A stretch of 64,000 nucleotides of DNA from Progne subis subis (taxonomy: Eukaryota > Chordata > Aves > Passeriformes > Hirundinidae), in the NCBI GenBank assembly GCA_022316685.1, contig JAKJHU010000653.1:62001-126000 (forward strand), written 5' to 3'. Under the pieces are notes generated by a model, which had not been told where the DNA came from, made no database searches, and was given only the letters and a program-made list of their open reading frames with translations. Below are positions 10,100 to 21,335 of this stretch, in pieces. Position 1 is the first letter of the stretch. Each line of letters begins with the position of its first letter. The position numbers and the translations under genes were made by a program.

Positions 10100-10430
10100 C
10101 CCATCACAGGGGTCAATGGTGTCCTAAGGGGGTAATTTACAGTCCTGGCAGGGTAAATTAAGTTCCCAAGGGGGTAAATGCAGGGTCCTGGCAGGGTAAA
10201 TGAGTCCTGAATTCCGTCTGTGGGAGCCCATGTAACCCTTTAGAACCCTCATTTACCCTGCCAGGACCCCATTTAGCACCTCTGGACCTTCATGTACCCT
10301 GCCAGGACCTCATCCACCCCCTCAGGACCCTCATTTACCCTTCCAGGATCTCATTTACTCTTCCAGGACCCCAATTTCCCCCTCAGGACAGTCCCTTTGC
10401 CCTTCCAGGACCTCATTTACTGCCCCCCCA
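10100..10430. repeat. Inverted arrangement of the CCTGGCAGGGTAAAT minisatellite
   Basis: 10,120-10,200 carries CCTGGCAGGGTAAAT units in forward sense; 10,225-10,425 carries the reverse complement (ATTTACCCTGCCAGGACC). The two halves could fold back. The array is related to 3,240-4,100 and 6,195-6,500. Confidence 0.75.
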
Positions 10431-10454
10431 CGGGCCATGCCCCCAGGCTCCACC

Positions 10455-10510
10455 ACCGAGCTCTGATTGGTTGGGTTGGAGAAAGGGGCGTGGCCAATGG
10501 GGTGGGGGGT
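10455..10510. promoter_or_regulatory. CCAAT/GC-box cluster, third relative of the duplicated module
   Basis: Contains CTGATTGGTTGGG (inverted CCAAT) and GGGGCGTGGCCAATGGGG. It resembles the modules at 2,630 and 5,655. No gene can be attached to it. Confidence 0.3.
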
Positions 10511-10639
10511 GTCTGAGATTAGAAACCCGAAGTGGAGTGGGGAGTGGAGGGGTAGGGACCCCCCTCATCCTCGTATTTCTATGGGAAATCCCCCCCAAAT
10601 TCTGGAATTCCATGGGAAACCCCAAAAATGGGACCTGGA

Positions 10640-11435
10640 ACCCTCCCAAACCCCTGAAATTGGGATAAAAAATTGATTTTCCAGGAAATTCCTGGATTTA
10701 AAGCTTCAAATCAGGATAAAAAGTTGATTTTCCAGGGAATTCCCACTTTTTAATGCCTCAAATTCAGATAAAAATTTGATTTTCCAGCAAATTCCAGGAT
10801 GTTAATGCCTCAGGTTGGGAAAAAAAGTTGATTTCCCAGCAAACTCCTGAACTTTATTGTTTTAAATTGGGATAAAAGTAGGATGTCCAGCCAATTCAAA
10901 GTTTTACAGCACAAAACCCATGAATTTCCTAGAAAAATCAATTTTTAATCCCAATTAGAGGCATTGAAAAATGGGAATTTCCTGGAAAACCAGCTTTTTA
11001 TCCCAGCTCAAGGCATTCAAATCTAGGAATTCATCAGGGCTGGAAAATCAGGTTTTTATCCCAATTTGCCCTGGGGACACCTGGGGACATTTGGGACAGG
11101 AGCTAGGGACACCAAGAGACACCAAGACCAGGACTGGGAACACCTGGGGACATCAAAACCAGCTCTGGGGACATTTGGGATATCAGGGACAGGGTTGAGG
11201 ACACCTGGGGACATCAAGCACAAGGTTGGGGACACCAGGACCAGGTTCAGGGACATCTGGGGATGTTGGAGACCCAGCTGGGGATACCTGGGGACATCAG
11301 GGAAAGGTTTGGGGACATCAGGACCAGGACTGGGGACACCTGGATAGGATTTGGGGACACTGAGGGTCGCTGGGGACAGGATTAGGGACACCAGCACAGA
11401 GTTGGGGACACCTGGGGACATCAAAACCTGCCAAA
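10640..11435. repeat. Two further degenerate minisatellites
   Basis: 10,640-11,070: about 65-70 bp units with GGGATAAAAAGTTGATTTTCCAGGAAATTCC. Copies from 10,930 on are in reverse sense. 11,070-11,435: units of about 30 bp around GGGGACACCTGGGGACATCAGGACCAGG. Confidence 0.75.
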
Positions 11436-12837
11436 TGGATCCAGGATGGACCCAAGATGGATCCCAGTCACAAGTTTCACCTTTTTACAAGTTTTGGTCC
11501 CTTTCCATATTTGGGTTAATTGCCCCAATACACTTCAGGTGAAGAAGTCCCACCCTCCCAAATCACTCTCCTCAATTCACTGCTGTTTGCACTTCTGGGC
11601 CCGGAGCTGCAGCAGTGCCCTTGGTTCTGGGGCTGGAGAAGGAATTGTAACTGAGCTGTGTGGAGAACTTGCTCACACTTTGTATGAAATTCAGAGTCAC
11701 ACACCAATGCTGTGCAGAATGTGGAAAATATAAAAGCTAGAATTTAAGGCATTTCCCTCCTTTAGAGGCTTGACAAGGCCTTTACCTTGTCAAGTCTCTA
11801 TTCTGAATATCTACTAATAATAAGTGTTTAATAATAGATAAGTAACCAATGTTAGGTATTTAATAAGAGATAAGTAACTAAAAATAGCTATTTAATAATA
11901 GGCAAATATCTAACAAGAGTAAATAATGATAGTAAACAACTAACAATAATAAATATCCAACAATAGATAAATATCTAATAAATATCTAATTACAGTAAAT
12001 AACACAAAATATCTAATAAAAGGTAGATATGTAACAATAGCAAACAAATATTGTTATTTAAGGTTAATAATAATAAACAATAATAAACATCTAGCAGTGG
12101 TAATGTTTTGCACAGTCAGCTATCATGGAAAGAAGAATATTGATTATCATGAGCAGTTCCTTAGGCATGGAAGAGGAGTCATTCCATGCGTGTTTTCATC
12201 TGCATCAGTGCAGATGGGTCTAGTCGTATGGGCCTGGATAGCACGATGTAATTCTGGAGCTTCTGCAAGGTGGAACCCAAAGCCATCAGATATGCCTGCA
12301 ATCTTTGTCAGGTGATTGAAGAGACGGGGTCTCCATGGTTTGCATCATGATGCCCATTTTACTGAACACACTGCTGGTTTATATCTCTTTCAAGCACGAG
12401 CTAAAAGTAACTAGTTGCTTGAGCAATAACAACCATCACAACCATATCTATGTTTCTTAATAACATTGCTTAACTGTGGCCGAGCAGAGACTTGCACAGG
12501 CCTCTACATTCTTGCATACCAAGCACACCCTTCTCTCTTGCTCCTTCAGAGTCCTGCCTCAACTTGCCAGAGCCTGTGGTCCCCTAGCACATCTACATCT
12601 GTAATGAGTTCAGCAGAACTTTGGGTCCTGCTTCTTAGCTGTTTTCCCACACGCTTTCATGTGAATTTCCCTGGGAACATCTGGATCTGCTATGGCTGCC
12701 ATTCAGTATTTCATAGGGACTGATGTTATCCCTCCGCCCTGGCTGCGTGTGGATTTGCAGCAAAGCCATGGGCAAGGCTTGAATCCATGTCATGGATGTT
12801 TTCTGACAACTTTTGCTAACTCGTGTTTTGAGAGTCC
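11436..12837. other. AT-rich and unassigned intergenic sequence
   Basis: 11,770-12,095 is AT-rich with repeated AATAATAGATAAGTAACTA-like words. 12,100-12,837 is ordinary-complexity DNA with no frame above about 85 codons and no recognisable motif. It directly precedes the end of an LTR fragment and may be a worn ERV interior on the minus strand, which I could not confirm. Confidence 0.4.
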
Positions 12838-13075
12838 GTTGTCTTGGCTTAGAAAGACAGGTGTCTGCTAGGGAGGGCAGGGCCTCCCTTGGAATGGAGA
12901 ATTCAAACCCCTTCCCTCCGAATTATTATAATTTTGAAAATTAAGTGTCTCTCAGGCAGAGATTTGGGGATAGGAATAAGAATTCCTTACTGGTATGCAT
13001 AATCAGGCAAACAAACAACAACAGCCACAGCATTAATAATAAACAGAACCAGGAACCCAGGAACAGCTTCCCTGA
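12838..13075 (-). repeat. Partial LTR of the ERV1 family
   Basis: The reverse complement matches the R-U5 part of the ERV1 LTRs: the word CTTGGTTCTGTTTATTATTAATGC, the AGTAAGGAATTCTTATTCC region, the GAGGGAAGGGGTTTGAATTC block and an end at AAGCCAAGACA. On the plus strand it begins TGTCTTGG at 12,838. Beyond 13,075 a GC-rich continuation may be the U3 part of a variant LTR. Confidence 0.65.
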
Positions 13076-13224
13076 GCGCGGCACTTTCCCCTTTGGTGCA
13101 GTTCTGGGCACAGCCGGCAGGGGCGCTGGTGGCCCCCGGTGGGTGGGGCAGGTGCGATGATCCCCCCGCGGCTGCAGGGGGCGCTGTGGGGCGGGCTCGG
13201 GGAGCACGTGGTGATGGCGGCTTT

Positions 13225-14268
13225 GTCCGGGATGGGAAGGGATGGAAGGGATGGATCAGAAACTCCAGAGCTGTGGCTGAAGGGATGGAAGGGATGGATC
13301 AGAAACTCCAGAGCTGTGGCTGAAGGGATGGAAGGGATGGATCAGAAACTCTGGAGCTGTGGCTGAAGGGATGGAAGGGATGGATCAGAAACTCCGGAGC
13401 TGTGGCTGAAGGGATGGAAGGGATGGATCAGAAACTCCAGAGCTGTGGCTGAAGGGATGGAAGGGATGGATCAGAAACTCCGGAGCTGTGGCTGAAGGGA
13501 TGGAAGGGATGGATCAGGAAGTCCAGAGCTGTGGCTGAAGGGATGGAAGGGATGGATCAGAAACTCTGGAGCTGTGGCTGAAGGGATGGAAGGGATGGAT
13601 CAGAAACTCTGGAGCTGTGGCTGAAGGGATGGAAGGGATGGATCAGGAAGTCCAGAGCTGTGGCTGAAGGGATGGAAGGGATGGATCAGAAACTCTGGAG
13701 CTGTGGCTGAAGGGATGGAAGGGATGGATCAGAAACTCTGGAGCTATGGCAGAAAACACGGGAAGGGATGGATCAGAAACTCTGGAGCTGTGGCTGAAGG
13801 GATGGAAGGGATGGATCAGAAACTCTGGAGCTGTGGCTGAAGGGATGGAAGGGGTGGATCAGGAACTCTGGAGCTGTGGCTGAAGGGATGGAAGGGATGG
13901 ATCAGAAACTCCAGAGCTGTGGCTGAAGGGATGGAAGGGTTGGATCAGAAACTCTGGAGCTATGGCTGAAGGGATGGAAGGGATGGATCAGAAACTCCAG
14001 AGCTATGGCTGAAGGGATGGAAGGGATGGATCAGAAACTCCAGAGCTGTGGCTGAAGGGATGGAAGGGATGGATCAGAAACTCTGGAGCTGTAGCTGAAG
14101 GGATGGAAGGGATGGATCAGAAACTCCAGAGCTATGGCTGAAGGGATGGAAGGGATGGATCAGAAACTCTGGAGCTGTGGCTGAAGGGATGGAAGGGATG
14201 GATCAGGGACTCCAGAGCTGTGGCTGAAGATGGAAATGGATTGAAGGGATGGATCAGAAACTCCGGAG
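13225..14268. repeat. 43-bp VNTR, about 24 copies
   Basis: A regular tandem array of a 43-bp unit reading GGGATGGAAGGGATGGATCA then GAAACTCYRGAGCTGTGGCT then GAA. Most copies differ by one to three bases (CCAGAG versus CTGGAG or CCGGAG), and one unit near 13,745 is altered. Unit length is not a multiple of three and there are no spacers, so it is neither coding nor a CRISPR array. Confidence 0.95.
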
Positions 14269-14668
14269 CTGAAGGTGAAGACGCGGGAGGTCTCAGCAGG
14301 TAAGGGGTGTGGAGTACAGAGGGGCGAAAAGACTCAGAGCAGTGCTGAAGAAGCAGCAGAGGCAGGACAACAGAGAGCAACACCCCCCTCCTCCAGCGAG
14401 GCAGGAGATAACCAGGCCTCAGTTCAGTGGCTGCTCCCAGGAGCAGGGGCACACCCCACCCCAGAAGAAACAGGACCGAGCTGCACGTCTGTAGCAGGAG
14501 TGAGTTCTTTTCCCCAAGCAAGAAGCTACACCGCTCTCCTCTGAAGGCTCAGATCCAGTGAGCGAGAGTTTCCTTTCCCTGCCAGCCTCACGCAGCCAGC
14601 CATTAGTGCTTCTTAGCAACACAAGGGGAATACACAACTTGTTACTGTTCCACCAGTAACAAGTAAAG

Positions 14669-14721
<53 letters not shown>

Positions 14722-14769
14722 AGGAAAAAAGCCCCTCCACACATTCACAGCCCTGTTGCTGATGCTGTT
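14269..14769. other. Unassigned segment ending in a 51-base poly(A) run
   Basis: 14,269-14,668 has ordinary complexity without a convincing gene. 14,669-14,719 is an uninterrupted run of 51 A. It could be a retroposed tail, but no parent transcript is recognisable and target-site duplications are not evident. Confidence 0.4.
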
Positions 14770-15332
14770 TGTTACAAGTGTATATTATAAATTTGGCTTT
14801 TCAAAAGATGTGTGCTATATGATTTATAACTTTATTGTAAAGATATAAGTTTTTATTTCTGCTATTAGTAAAAAATTAGGCATAGTGGTAGTAGTTGATA
14901 TAGTATGCTTAAACTGTCTGTTTGGTCGGGATAACATCCAGTGAACATGTAAAGAAGATCCTGCCATTGATATTCCAATATCAGCATCTACCATTTGAAG
15001 CAAGTATGGACCAAGGCCCAGCCTGGAGGTCACAATGAAGACACAGCCAAGAAACATGAATATGCTCTAAAAAGGTGGACCCAAGGAGGGACCATGCAAA
15101 AAAGTTCCTGGAATATGGAAACTAGTTTATGGAAAAATAGGAATGTGCAACAGACTGATGCAATAGAAAGGGTATTTAAAGAATATCTCTGAAACAGCAG
15201 GTTGTAGATTTGGCTGAATGCCAAGTCACCTGGCCTGCCATAATTTTGCTTAATCTGTCTCCAAATTATCTTATTTTTATTTTATTAAACCTGTTTCTTC
15301 AAATTTACCAGGAAAGTGAACCTCATTTTTCA
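14770..15332 (+). repeat. Solo LTR-like element, family X copy 1
   Basis: Starts TGTTACAAGTGTATATTATA and ends CCTCATTTTTCA. A second copy, lacking about 85 bp in the middle, lies at 32,005-32,483 in the same orientation. TG...CA ends, a TATTTAAAG box near 15,172 and ATTAAA near 15,285 fit an LTR with plus sense. Confidence 0.55.
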
Positions 15333-15498
15333 TATGTTGAAATAGAATCAGTTTACAGAGGCCATCACAGGAATTGGAGTGTCAAAAACTCCCAAAATGC
15401 ACCAGGAGAAAGAAAAGCCAGAACTTCTTCACTCACTTCATTGCTTCTTCTGGGCAGCAGATGGAGATGACACCAAGCTGGGTGGGTGTGTGGATCTG
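15333..15498 (+). repeat. Possible CR1 LINE fragment at the ERV1 insertion site
   Basis: The stretch 15,464-15,498 (GATGACACCAAGCTGGGTGG followed by GTGTGTGGATCTG) resembles a conserved piece of bird CR1 elements. The preceding 130 bp are not clearly CR1. If right, ERV1 jumped into an old CR1. Confidence 0.35.
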
Positions 15499-16163
15499 TG
15501 TTAAGGGTTAAGTTTTCCTGTAGAATTTTTCCCCCCCATGAGTTGCTAGGAGACTTAAGTAGTGATAGTTAAGGGGTGCTTAACCTGACAAAGGAAGTTG
15601 ATCACTTGGTTTTGGGGGAGGGAGGAGGCTCCCGGGAGAGCTGAGGTGTGGACTCACTGCTCTCAGTCTTCCGGGGAACACAGTTCGGGAGACTGCTGGC
15701 TGCCTGGAGTCCACGGTTAACGGAGGAGTTTGGTCCTGGGAATTCTACCATCTGTTAGAGTGCCCAGGAATTCGGAGTTTCTTCGTTACCCTGCTGGATT
15801 TTGGGTCAGCCCGGGGTCCAGCCGCTGCGGGTTCTCCAGCACTGCCCACTTCATCTGCCAGGGCACCCCCTGCCTGCCGAGGACAATCCACCGCTTCCAG
15901 CCATCAGCGCTGGAGCTTTCCACCGTTTGCCCTCGGGGTTCTTGGTTCTGTTTTACTGTTATTATAATTGCTGTTGTTGTTTGTCTGTCCTGTTATATTT
16001 ACTAGTAAAGGATTGTTATTCCTTTTCCCCATAGCTCTGACTGAAAAGTTTTTTTTTAATCTTCCAAATTATAATAACACGGAGGGAAGGATTTGAATTC
16101 CTCATTTTCCTAGAGAGGCCTGCCTCTCCTTAGCAGACACCTGTCTTTTTTCAAACCGAGACA
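15499..16163 (+). repeat. ERV1 5' LTR
   Basis: Starts near TGTTAAGGGTTAAG and ends ACCGAGACA, five bases before the primer-binding site. It shares the block order of the 3' LTR at 21,336-22,125 but clearly differs from it (roughly three quarters identical by eye, and without an insert of about 80 bp). A 22-base end identical to 16,142-16,163 appears inverted at 63,979-64,000. Confidence 0.75.
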
Positions 16164-16168
16164 GAATT

Positions 16169-16186
16169 TGGCGCCCAACGTGGGGC
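16169..16186 (+). other. ERV1 primer-binding site, tRNA-Lys
   Basis: TGGCGCCCAACGTGGGGC is complementary over 18 bases to the 3' end of tRNA-Lys1,2 as I recall it. It begins five bases after the LTR end, the normal spacing. Confidence 0.85.
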
Positions 16187-16245
16187 ATTGAGAGAAAAAG
16201 GAATAACAGTTCTTAAGTGCCTACATTGTTGTGTACTGGACATCA

Positions 16246-16416
16246 TGTGGTCTGCCTTTGTCTGGTTCGGGTGGCATGTGGGTGTGGCCGTATTCCTCCC
16301 ATTTGCAGGGCCTTTTCTAAACATGGGCCCTGTAACTAAGGTTGCTGTGGCTGTCATCCAGTTTGCTATATGGGTGAACGAAGTGAGGAAATCGTGGATT
16401 TTTAATTTCCTCTAGA
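16246..16416 (+). other. Short hydrophobic upstream reading frame in the ERV1 leader
   Basis: A 56-codon frame (ATG at 16,246, stop TAG) lies between the primer site and gag. It has hydrophobic stretches such as VGVAVFLPFAGPFL and VAVAVIQFAIWV, so two membrane passes are conceivable. It may be chance or an exon-like leader peptide. I do not recognise it. Confidence 0.3.
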
Positions 16417-16454
16417 AGGCAGGCACATGGATTCAGGGCTACCATACACTGACT

Positions 16455-18053
16455 GTGTGTTTCTGGGGTTACTTTAACAACGGTACATACTGTGAGGAAA
16501 TGACACCAGGGGAAACCTTTTCCCAACCCTTCACCCAGCTCTTTGGGCCTACCCCACCAGACTTTGAAGGGTTCAAATCTCTGAATGTTAATGACATCAT
16601 ACAGTGGCTGGTGTTGCTGGTATGCCTGTTCTGTTTAGCATTTAGAGATAAGGGGAGACTGGACTGGGTAACCACCCTGATGCCTCCCCTAGAGAATAAG
16701 GATACTGCCCCACAGCCTGAGCCTGCCCCACAGCCTGAGCCTGCCCCACAGCCTGCCTCAGGAATTAACCACCCAGACTGGGTGAAGGAGATCCGTGAGA
16801 TGGGCCAGATGCTGAGGGAGTACCTTTCCCCTGTAGTAGCCTCATTAGCCCCAGCTGCTGGGAAACCCTCCCCCTGCCCCGACAAAGGAGAGTCTGATGG
16901 TGCAGCAGTGGAACCCACAGACGTCACAACCATCCAGGTTCCAGCTGAACCACAGGGGCAGCCACAGCCAGCAGCAGTGGCCCCTGTGGAAACAAAGAAG
17001 TACAAGGTGAAATCAGAGCACCCAGGCAACAAGGATAAGAAAGGAGGGCCCTCACAACCCGCGGGGGACTCAGAGGTTGAGATCATCACTGAGTCCCTGA
17101 CATATGAACGTCTCCGTAATCTGCAAAAAGATCTTGCACAACAGGGATGTGAGGCTTATACAGCCTGGTTAGTTCGGGTCTGGGACCTTATAGGTACAGG
17201 CGTGCAGCTAGATAGTAGTGAGGCAAGGAATTTGGGACCCTTGACCCAGGACTCAGGTGTGGATCAGGTATTCGTAAGGGAGCCAGGGCCCCTTTCCCTT
17301 TGGGAGTGGCTTTTAATGAGTGTAAGGGAGAGGTTTGTCCACAGAGACAGAATGCAGGAGCACCATCATAGAATGCGCTGGAAGACCCTTGAGGAAGGGA
17401 TCCAACAGCTGAGAGAAGTGGCAGTATTGGAGGTACTCTTTGGGAGGGGTGGACAGCATGATAATGACCCCGACAAAGTCAGGTGCACAGGGCAAATGCT
17501 GTGGAATCTGGCAACTCTAGGACCATCTCAATACGCCACCTTCATTGCAACAATTAATGCCGATAACAACCGAGAGACAGTGGGTTCTGTGGCCAACAAG
17601 CTTAGAAATTATGAGAGCATGATCAGTGGCCCAATGCAGGCTCAGGTCTCTGCCATGGTTAAGGAACTCAGAGAGGAGATGAGGGAGGTGAGGGAGGAGA
17701 TGAGGAGGAACAGTTCCCATGTGGCACCGGTGCGAGTTACAGGCCCCAGAGTCAGAGCTCAACGGCCCCCAGCTAGAGAGAGAGGGTACACTCCACGAGC
17801 TGACCTGTGGTTCTTTCTGAGTGACCATGGGGAAGACATGGGAAGGTGGCATGGGAAACCCACTTCTGCCCTGGCAGCACGGGTGCGTGAGCTCAAGGAG
17901 AGAAACACTAACCGAGGGGGTTCCACTAAGATGAAGGTAGCCTCAACATCACATGACCAAGCTGCCAGGTATTATAGAAGTGAGGATATGTCAGATCCCT
18001 GTGAAGGAACCTCTACCATGTATGCCCAGGAAGGGAATAATGACCGGTGCTAG
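16455..18053 (+). pseudogene. gag: ERV1 gag, intact frame of 532 codons
   Basis: Predicted Gag polyprotein of an old provirus. The N-terminal region carries a hydrophobic segment (IIQWLVLLVCLFCLAF, about residues 50-66). It is followed by a PQPEPAPQPEPA repeat, an acidic/proline linker, a helical capsid-like middle (about 210-400) and a basic arginine-rich C-terminus. No Cys-Cys-His-Cys zinc knuckle is present, unlike most alpha-, beta- and gammaretroviral Gag proteins. The frame is uninterrupted and ends in TAG; the same frame continues as pro-pol without any shift. The first ATG may not be the true start, because the hydrophobic N-terminus is unusual. The relation to the class III (ERV-L-like) group is suggested by the pol that follows. 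Confidence 0.7.
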
Positions 18054-21000
18054 AGGGGCCCTGCCTCTAGCCAGGGAGAGGCACGGGAAAACCAGATCTA
18101 TTGGACGGTGTGGATTCGATGGCCTGGCACATCAGAGCCACAGAAATACGAAGCTTTAGTTGATACTGGTTCGCAGTGTACACTGATACCATCGGAATAT
18201 GTGGGGACAGAACCTATTTCCATTGCCGGAGTGACGGGGGGATCACAGGAATTGACTCTGTTGGAAGCCGAGGTGAGCCTGACCGGGAAGGAGTGGCAGA
18301 AACATCCAATTGTGACTGGCTCAGGGGCCCCGTATATTTTGGGCATAGACTTCCTCCGGAATGGTTATTACAAAGACTCTAAAGGACTCAGGTGGGCTTT
18401 TGGAATAGCAGCTGTGGAGGCAGAGGGCATTAAGAAATTGAATAGCTTGCCTGGACTATGGGAGAACCCATCTGCAGTAGGACTCCTAAAGGTAGAAGAG
18501 CAACGAGTTCCAGTTGCCACCTCGACGGTGCACCGCCGACAGTATCGGACAAATCGAGATGCCGTGATCCCCATCCACAAGATGATCCGTGAGCTGGAGA
18601 GCCAAGGGGTGGTCAGCAAAACCCACTCACCCTTCAACAGCCCCATCTGGCCTGTGCGCAAGTCTGACAGAGAATGGAGATTGACTGTGGACTACCGTGC
18701 CTTGAACGAAGTGACTCCACCATTGAGCGCTGCTGTGCCGGACATGCTGGAACTCCAGTACGAGCTGGAGTCCAAGGCAGCAAAATGGTACGCCACCATT
18801 GACATTGCTAACGCATTTTTCTCTATTCCTCTGACTGCAGAATGCAGGCCTCAGTTTGCTTTCACCTGGAGGGGCGTGCAGTACACCTGGAACCGACTGC
18901 CCCAGGGGTGGAAACACAGCCCCACCATCTGCCATGGACTGATCCAGGCTGCACTGGAAAAGGGTGAGGCTCCAGAGCACCTACAGTATATCGATGACAT
19001 CATTGTGTAGGAGAACACGGCAATGGAAGTGTTTGAGAAAGGAGAGAAGATCATCCAAATTCTCCTGAAGGCTGGTTTTGCCATCAAGCAGAGCAAGCTC
19101 AAGGGACCTGCCCGAGAGATCCAGTTCCTGGGAGTAAAGTGGCAAGATGGATGGCGGCAGATTCCAACTGAAGTCATCAATAAGATCACCGCAATGTCTC
19201 CACCGACCAGCAAGAAGGAAACACAAGCTTTCCTAGGCGCCATAGGTTTCTGGAGGATGCACATTCCTGAGTACAGCCAGATTGTGAGCCCTCTCTACCT
19301 GGTCACCCGCAAGAAGAACGATTTCCACTGGGGCCCTGAACAGCAACAAGCCTTTGCCCAGATCAAGCAGGAGATTGCTCATGCAGTAGCCCTTGGCCCA
19401 GTCAGGACGGGACCAGATGTGAAGAACGTGCTCTACTCAGCAGCCGGGAACAATGGCCTGTCCTGGAGCCTTTGGCAGAAGGTGCCTGGGGAGACTCGGG
19501 GCCGACCACTGGGATTCTGGAGCCGAAGCTACAGAGGGTCCGAAGCCAACTACCCTCCAACAGAGAAGGAAATCTTGGCTGCCTATGAAGGAGTTCAAGC
19601 TGCCTCAGAGGTGGTTGGCACAGAAGCACAACTCCTGCTGGCACCTCGACTACCGGTGCTGGGGTGGATGTTTAAAGGATAGGTCCCCTCCACTCATCAC
19701 GCCACCGACGCCACATGGAGTAAATGGATTGCCCTCATCACTCAGCGCGCCCGCATTGGAAACCCAAATCGCCCTGGGATTTTGGAGATAATTACAAACT
19801 GGCCGGAAGGTGAAAACTTTGGTCTCACAGATGAAGAGGAGCAGGAACAAGTGTCACATGCAGAAGAGGGTCCACCATACAACCAACTACCAGCAGAAGA
19901 AACACGCTATGCTCTTTTCACTGATGGTTCCTGCCGCATCGTGGGGATGAACCGGAAGTGGAAAGCAGCTGTATGGAGCCCCACAGGACAGGTTGCAGAA
20001 GCCACTGAAGGAGAAGGTGGGTCAAGCCAACTTGCTGAACTCAAAGCTGTTCAACTGGCCCTAGACATTGCTGAAAGAGAGAAGTGGCCAAAGCTCTACC
20101 TCTACACCGATTCGTGGATGGTGGCCAGTGCTCTGTGGGGTTGGCTGGACAGGTGGAAAAAGGCCAATTGGCAGTGTAGGGGAAAGCCAATCTGGGCTGC
20201 AGATGAGTGGAAGGACATTGCCACTCGGGTAGAGAAGCTACCTGTCAAAGTCCGTCATGTAGATGCCCATGTCCCCAAGAGTCGGGCTAATGAGGAGCAC
20301 CGAAACAACGAGCAGGTAGATCAAGCTGCAAAGATAGAGGTGTCAAAGATAGACTTAGATTGGGAACACAAGGGAGAGTTGTTCCTAGCTCGATGGGCCC
20401 ATGATGCCTCAGGCCATCAGGGCAGAGATGCCACCTATAAGTGGGCACGAGACCGAGGGGTGGATCTAACCATGGACAGTATTTCTCAGGTTATCCATGA
20501 CTGTGAGACGTGTGCTACCATCAAACAAGCCAAGCGGGTGAAGCCCCTATGGTATGGCGGGCGATGGTCCAAATATAAGTACGGGGAAGCCTGGCAGATT
20601 GACTACATCACCCTTCCCCAAACCCGCCAAGGCAAGCGCTATGTGCTGACCATGGTGGAAGCCACCACTGGATGGTTGGAGACCTACCCTGTGCCTCACG
20701 CTACTGCCCGGAACACCATCCTGGGCCTTGAAAAGCAAATCCTGTGGAGACATGGTACCCCTGAGAGGATTGAGTCTGACAACGGGACTCATTTCAAGAA
20801 CAGCCTTATAAACACCTGGGCTAGAGAACATGGCATTGAGTGGGTGTACCATATTCCTTATCATGCGCCAGCAGCTGGGAAAGTTGAACGATGCAATGGC
20901 CTGCTTAAAACCACCTTGAAGGCACTGGGTGGGGGGACTTTCAATAACTGTGAGATTAATTTAGCAAAGGCCACCTGGTTAGTGAACACTCGAGGTTCCA

Positions 21001-21235
21001 CCAACCGAGCAGGCCCTGCCTATCTGAGCCCCTGAGAACAAGAGATGGAGATAAAGTTCCAGTGGTACACATGAGAGGAATGCTGGGAAAAACTGTTTGG
21101 ATTAATTCTGCCTCCAGCAAAGACAATCCTGCTCGTGGGGTTGTTTTTGCTCAGGGACCTGGCTGCAAATGGTGGGTGATGCAAAAGGATGGAGAGACCC
21201 GCTGCATACCTCAAGGGGACCTTGTTTTAGAGTGA
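18054..21235 (+). pseudogene. pol: ERV1 pro-pol: protease, RT, RNase H, integrase; nonsense codons and one frameshift
   Basis: Continues in the gag frame. Protease: VDTGSQ active site near 18,155 and ILGIDF near 18,337. Reverse transcriptase: LPQGW and the catalytic YIDD at about 18,988. It is cut by TAG at 19,008 right after the catalytic loop. RT connection and tether follow to a second TAG at 19,680. RNase H from about 19,905 has FTDGS, the AELKA glutamate and YTDSW. Integrase has the His-His-Cys-Cys zinc site near 20,400-20,520 and catalytic D, D and E near 20,600, 20,778 and 20,885. TGA at 21,033 ends this frame. The integrase C-terminal domain continues in another frame from about 21,038 to a TGA at 21,233, so there is a frameshift. 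Active-site residues remain but the gene is dead. No env lies between pol and the 3' LTR. The RT and integrase style fits the bird ERV-L-like group. Confidence 0.82.
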
Positions 21236-21335
21236 CCACTGTGACTGTGTCTGTATCCATATCTGCATGTATATATGTAAATAATTTAAAGGTCTAAATT
21301 CAAGATAATATGTTGGTATGGGGAAAAATTCAGGG

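Noticed and set aside
13225..14268. CRISPR-like periodic array
   Set aside because: No spacers, head-to-tail 43-bp units, vertebrate setting; it is a VNTR. The same holds for 37,640-38,035.
14824..15224. Short frames within the family X LTR
   Set aside because: Under 80 codons, not shared between the two LTR copies.
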